DNA of 32,452 nt from positions 1 through 32,452 of the forward strand of contig PBTW01000085.1 in assembly GCA_002729315.1 (NCBI GenBank). Reading direction: 5' to 3'. Under the pieces are notes generated by a model, which searched no databases, was not told where the DNA came from, and was given only the letters and a program-made list of their open reading frames with translations. The position numbers were made by a program, and so were the translations under genes. This DNA comes from Gammaproteobacteria bacterium (GTDB lineage Bacteria > Pseudomonadota > Gammaproteobacteria > Pseudomonadales > Pseudohongiellaceae). Below, in pieces: positions 31,948-32,452 of this stretch. Position 1 is the stretch's first letter, and every line of letters starts with the position of its first letter.

Positions 31948-32452
31948 CTACTGACACTGGAAATTCTCCGCCCGCCAGTTTGTGGGATTATCAGCGCTAT
32001 CGGCCGGCCCGACGTATCGGGCCTGCAGTGGATAGACACACAGCGGTCTTTCATTGTCGATTTGTTCATCGGTACTATGGGTAGCTGTGATGCGCTCTGG
32101 TGCGACGCCGTTTTCCACCCAGTTTACCAGTGGGACCAGATTGTCCCAGGTGTCCGGACCAGGGCCGCCCCGGCAGTGTCCCATACCGGGCGCGAGGAAC
32201 AGTCGGGCGTGATCCTGAGCAGCGTCCATACTGCCAGCAAACGTCTGAGCGACCATGTCGTTGTAATAGTTGATGGTATCCGTTGCCACAATGAGCGTGT
32301 CCACCAGTCCATGATAGATCAACATCTTGCCCCCACCATCGACCAAGTAGCGTGACAGGTCAGGGTCATTGGCGTCGGTGATGGATTTCATCAGATTACC
32401 CTTGCCGGAAAAAAAGTCGTCGATATTCCAGTCAATCCAGTGAAATTCCGGC
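31948..32452 (-). CDS. Tannase/feruloyl-esterase family protein, C-terminal part
   Basis: The ORF track begins at an internal ATG (32391), but the frame is open to the right edge (PEFHWIDWNIDDFFSGKGNL), so this is only the C-terminal ~167 residues. Matching family elements are the acid region DLSRYLVDGGGKMLIYHGLVDTLI, TINYYNDMVA, RLFLAPGMGHCRGGPGPDTWD (catalytic His) and LVNWVENGVAPERITATH, plus the end RPLCVYPLQARYVG. The acid, Asp in GLVD, and the His are present; the nucleophile Ser lies outside the window. The cysteine after GMGH and that in RPLC fit the known disulfides. These secreted enzymes split esters of gallic, ferulic or related acids. The gene leads the minus-strand run that continues with CHRD and the PQQ dehydrogenases. 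Confidence 0.92.
   Translation of the reverse strand, partial: PEFHWIDWNIDDFFSGKGNLMKSITDANDPDLSRYLVDGGGKMLIYHGLVDTLIVATDTINYYNDMVAQTFAGSMDAAQDHARLFLAPGMGHCRGGPGPDTWDNLVPLVNWVENGVAPERITATHSTDEQIDNERPLCVYPLQARYVGPADSADNPTNWRAENFQCQ

Noticed and set aside
1-32452. CRISPR arrays, insertion sequences, prophage genes, rRNA
   Set aside because: No regularly spaced direct repeats, transposase, integrase, phage structural motifs or rRNA sequence were recognised.

Overview
The window reads as chromosome of a free-living, probably marine or sediment-dwelling, gammaproteobacterium. Supporting signs are many exported hydrolases and beta-propellers, a class 2 (quinone-linked) dihydroorotate dehydrogenase, malate synthase G, Shine-Dalgarno-led genes with short gaps, and moderate-to-high GC. 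The lineage assignment is inference. No rRNA, tRNA, CRISPR array, insertion sequence or prophage was found.

Layout. (1) 1-5.1 kb: a cut-off Tat-exported NHL-propeller protein diverges from a Tat-exported dienelactone-hydrolase-like enzyme. A bidirectional terminator follows, then four minus-strand envelope genes (PD40 propeller, membrane-anchored protein, lipoprotein, periplasmic protein). (2) 5.3-11.2 kb, plus strand: a possible 46-codon ORF overlapping a secreted esterase by ATGA, malate synthase G (glcB), a less GC-rich secreted NHL propeller, and an HpcH/HpaI-type aldolase with an export signal. (3) 11.5-13.8 kb: a two-gene OpuC/OsmU-type ABC importer whose permease and binding protein are fused. 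(4) 13.9-17.5 kb, minus: a secreted metzincin protease and a serine beta-lactamase-like hydrolase. (5) 17.7-18.7 kb: a strikingly AT-rich pyrD, a candidate single-gene transfer. (6) 19.0-21.7 kb, minus: a compact malonate uptake and activation operon (madL-madM-matB-like). (7) 21.7-24.75 kb: a decay zone holding two pseudogenes that the ORF track does not reveal, an M48 metallopeptidase lipoprotein and a pirin, on either side of one intact secreted protein. (8) 24.8-32.45 kb, minus: a PqqB-like MBL-fold protein, MOSC, VOC, two tandem lipoprotein quinohemoprotein dehydrogenases with N-terminal cytochrome c, a CHRD-domain protein, and the C-terminal end of a tannase/feruloyl-esterase-like protein.

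How the genes may work together. Region 8 looks like an envelope oxidation module: an ester-cleaving enzyme releases alcohols or aromatic acids, and PQQ dehydrogenases pass electrons through their own heme. Region 6 imports malonate and makes malonyl-CoA, with no malonyl-CoA decarboxylase visible in the window. The most informative results are the two pseudogenes, the AT-rich pyrD, the divergent tandem PQQ dehydrogenases, and small possible RNA-level elements (madL leader hairpin, minus-strand terminator near 5.3 kb, coupled small ORF). None of these establishes a wholly new system.
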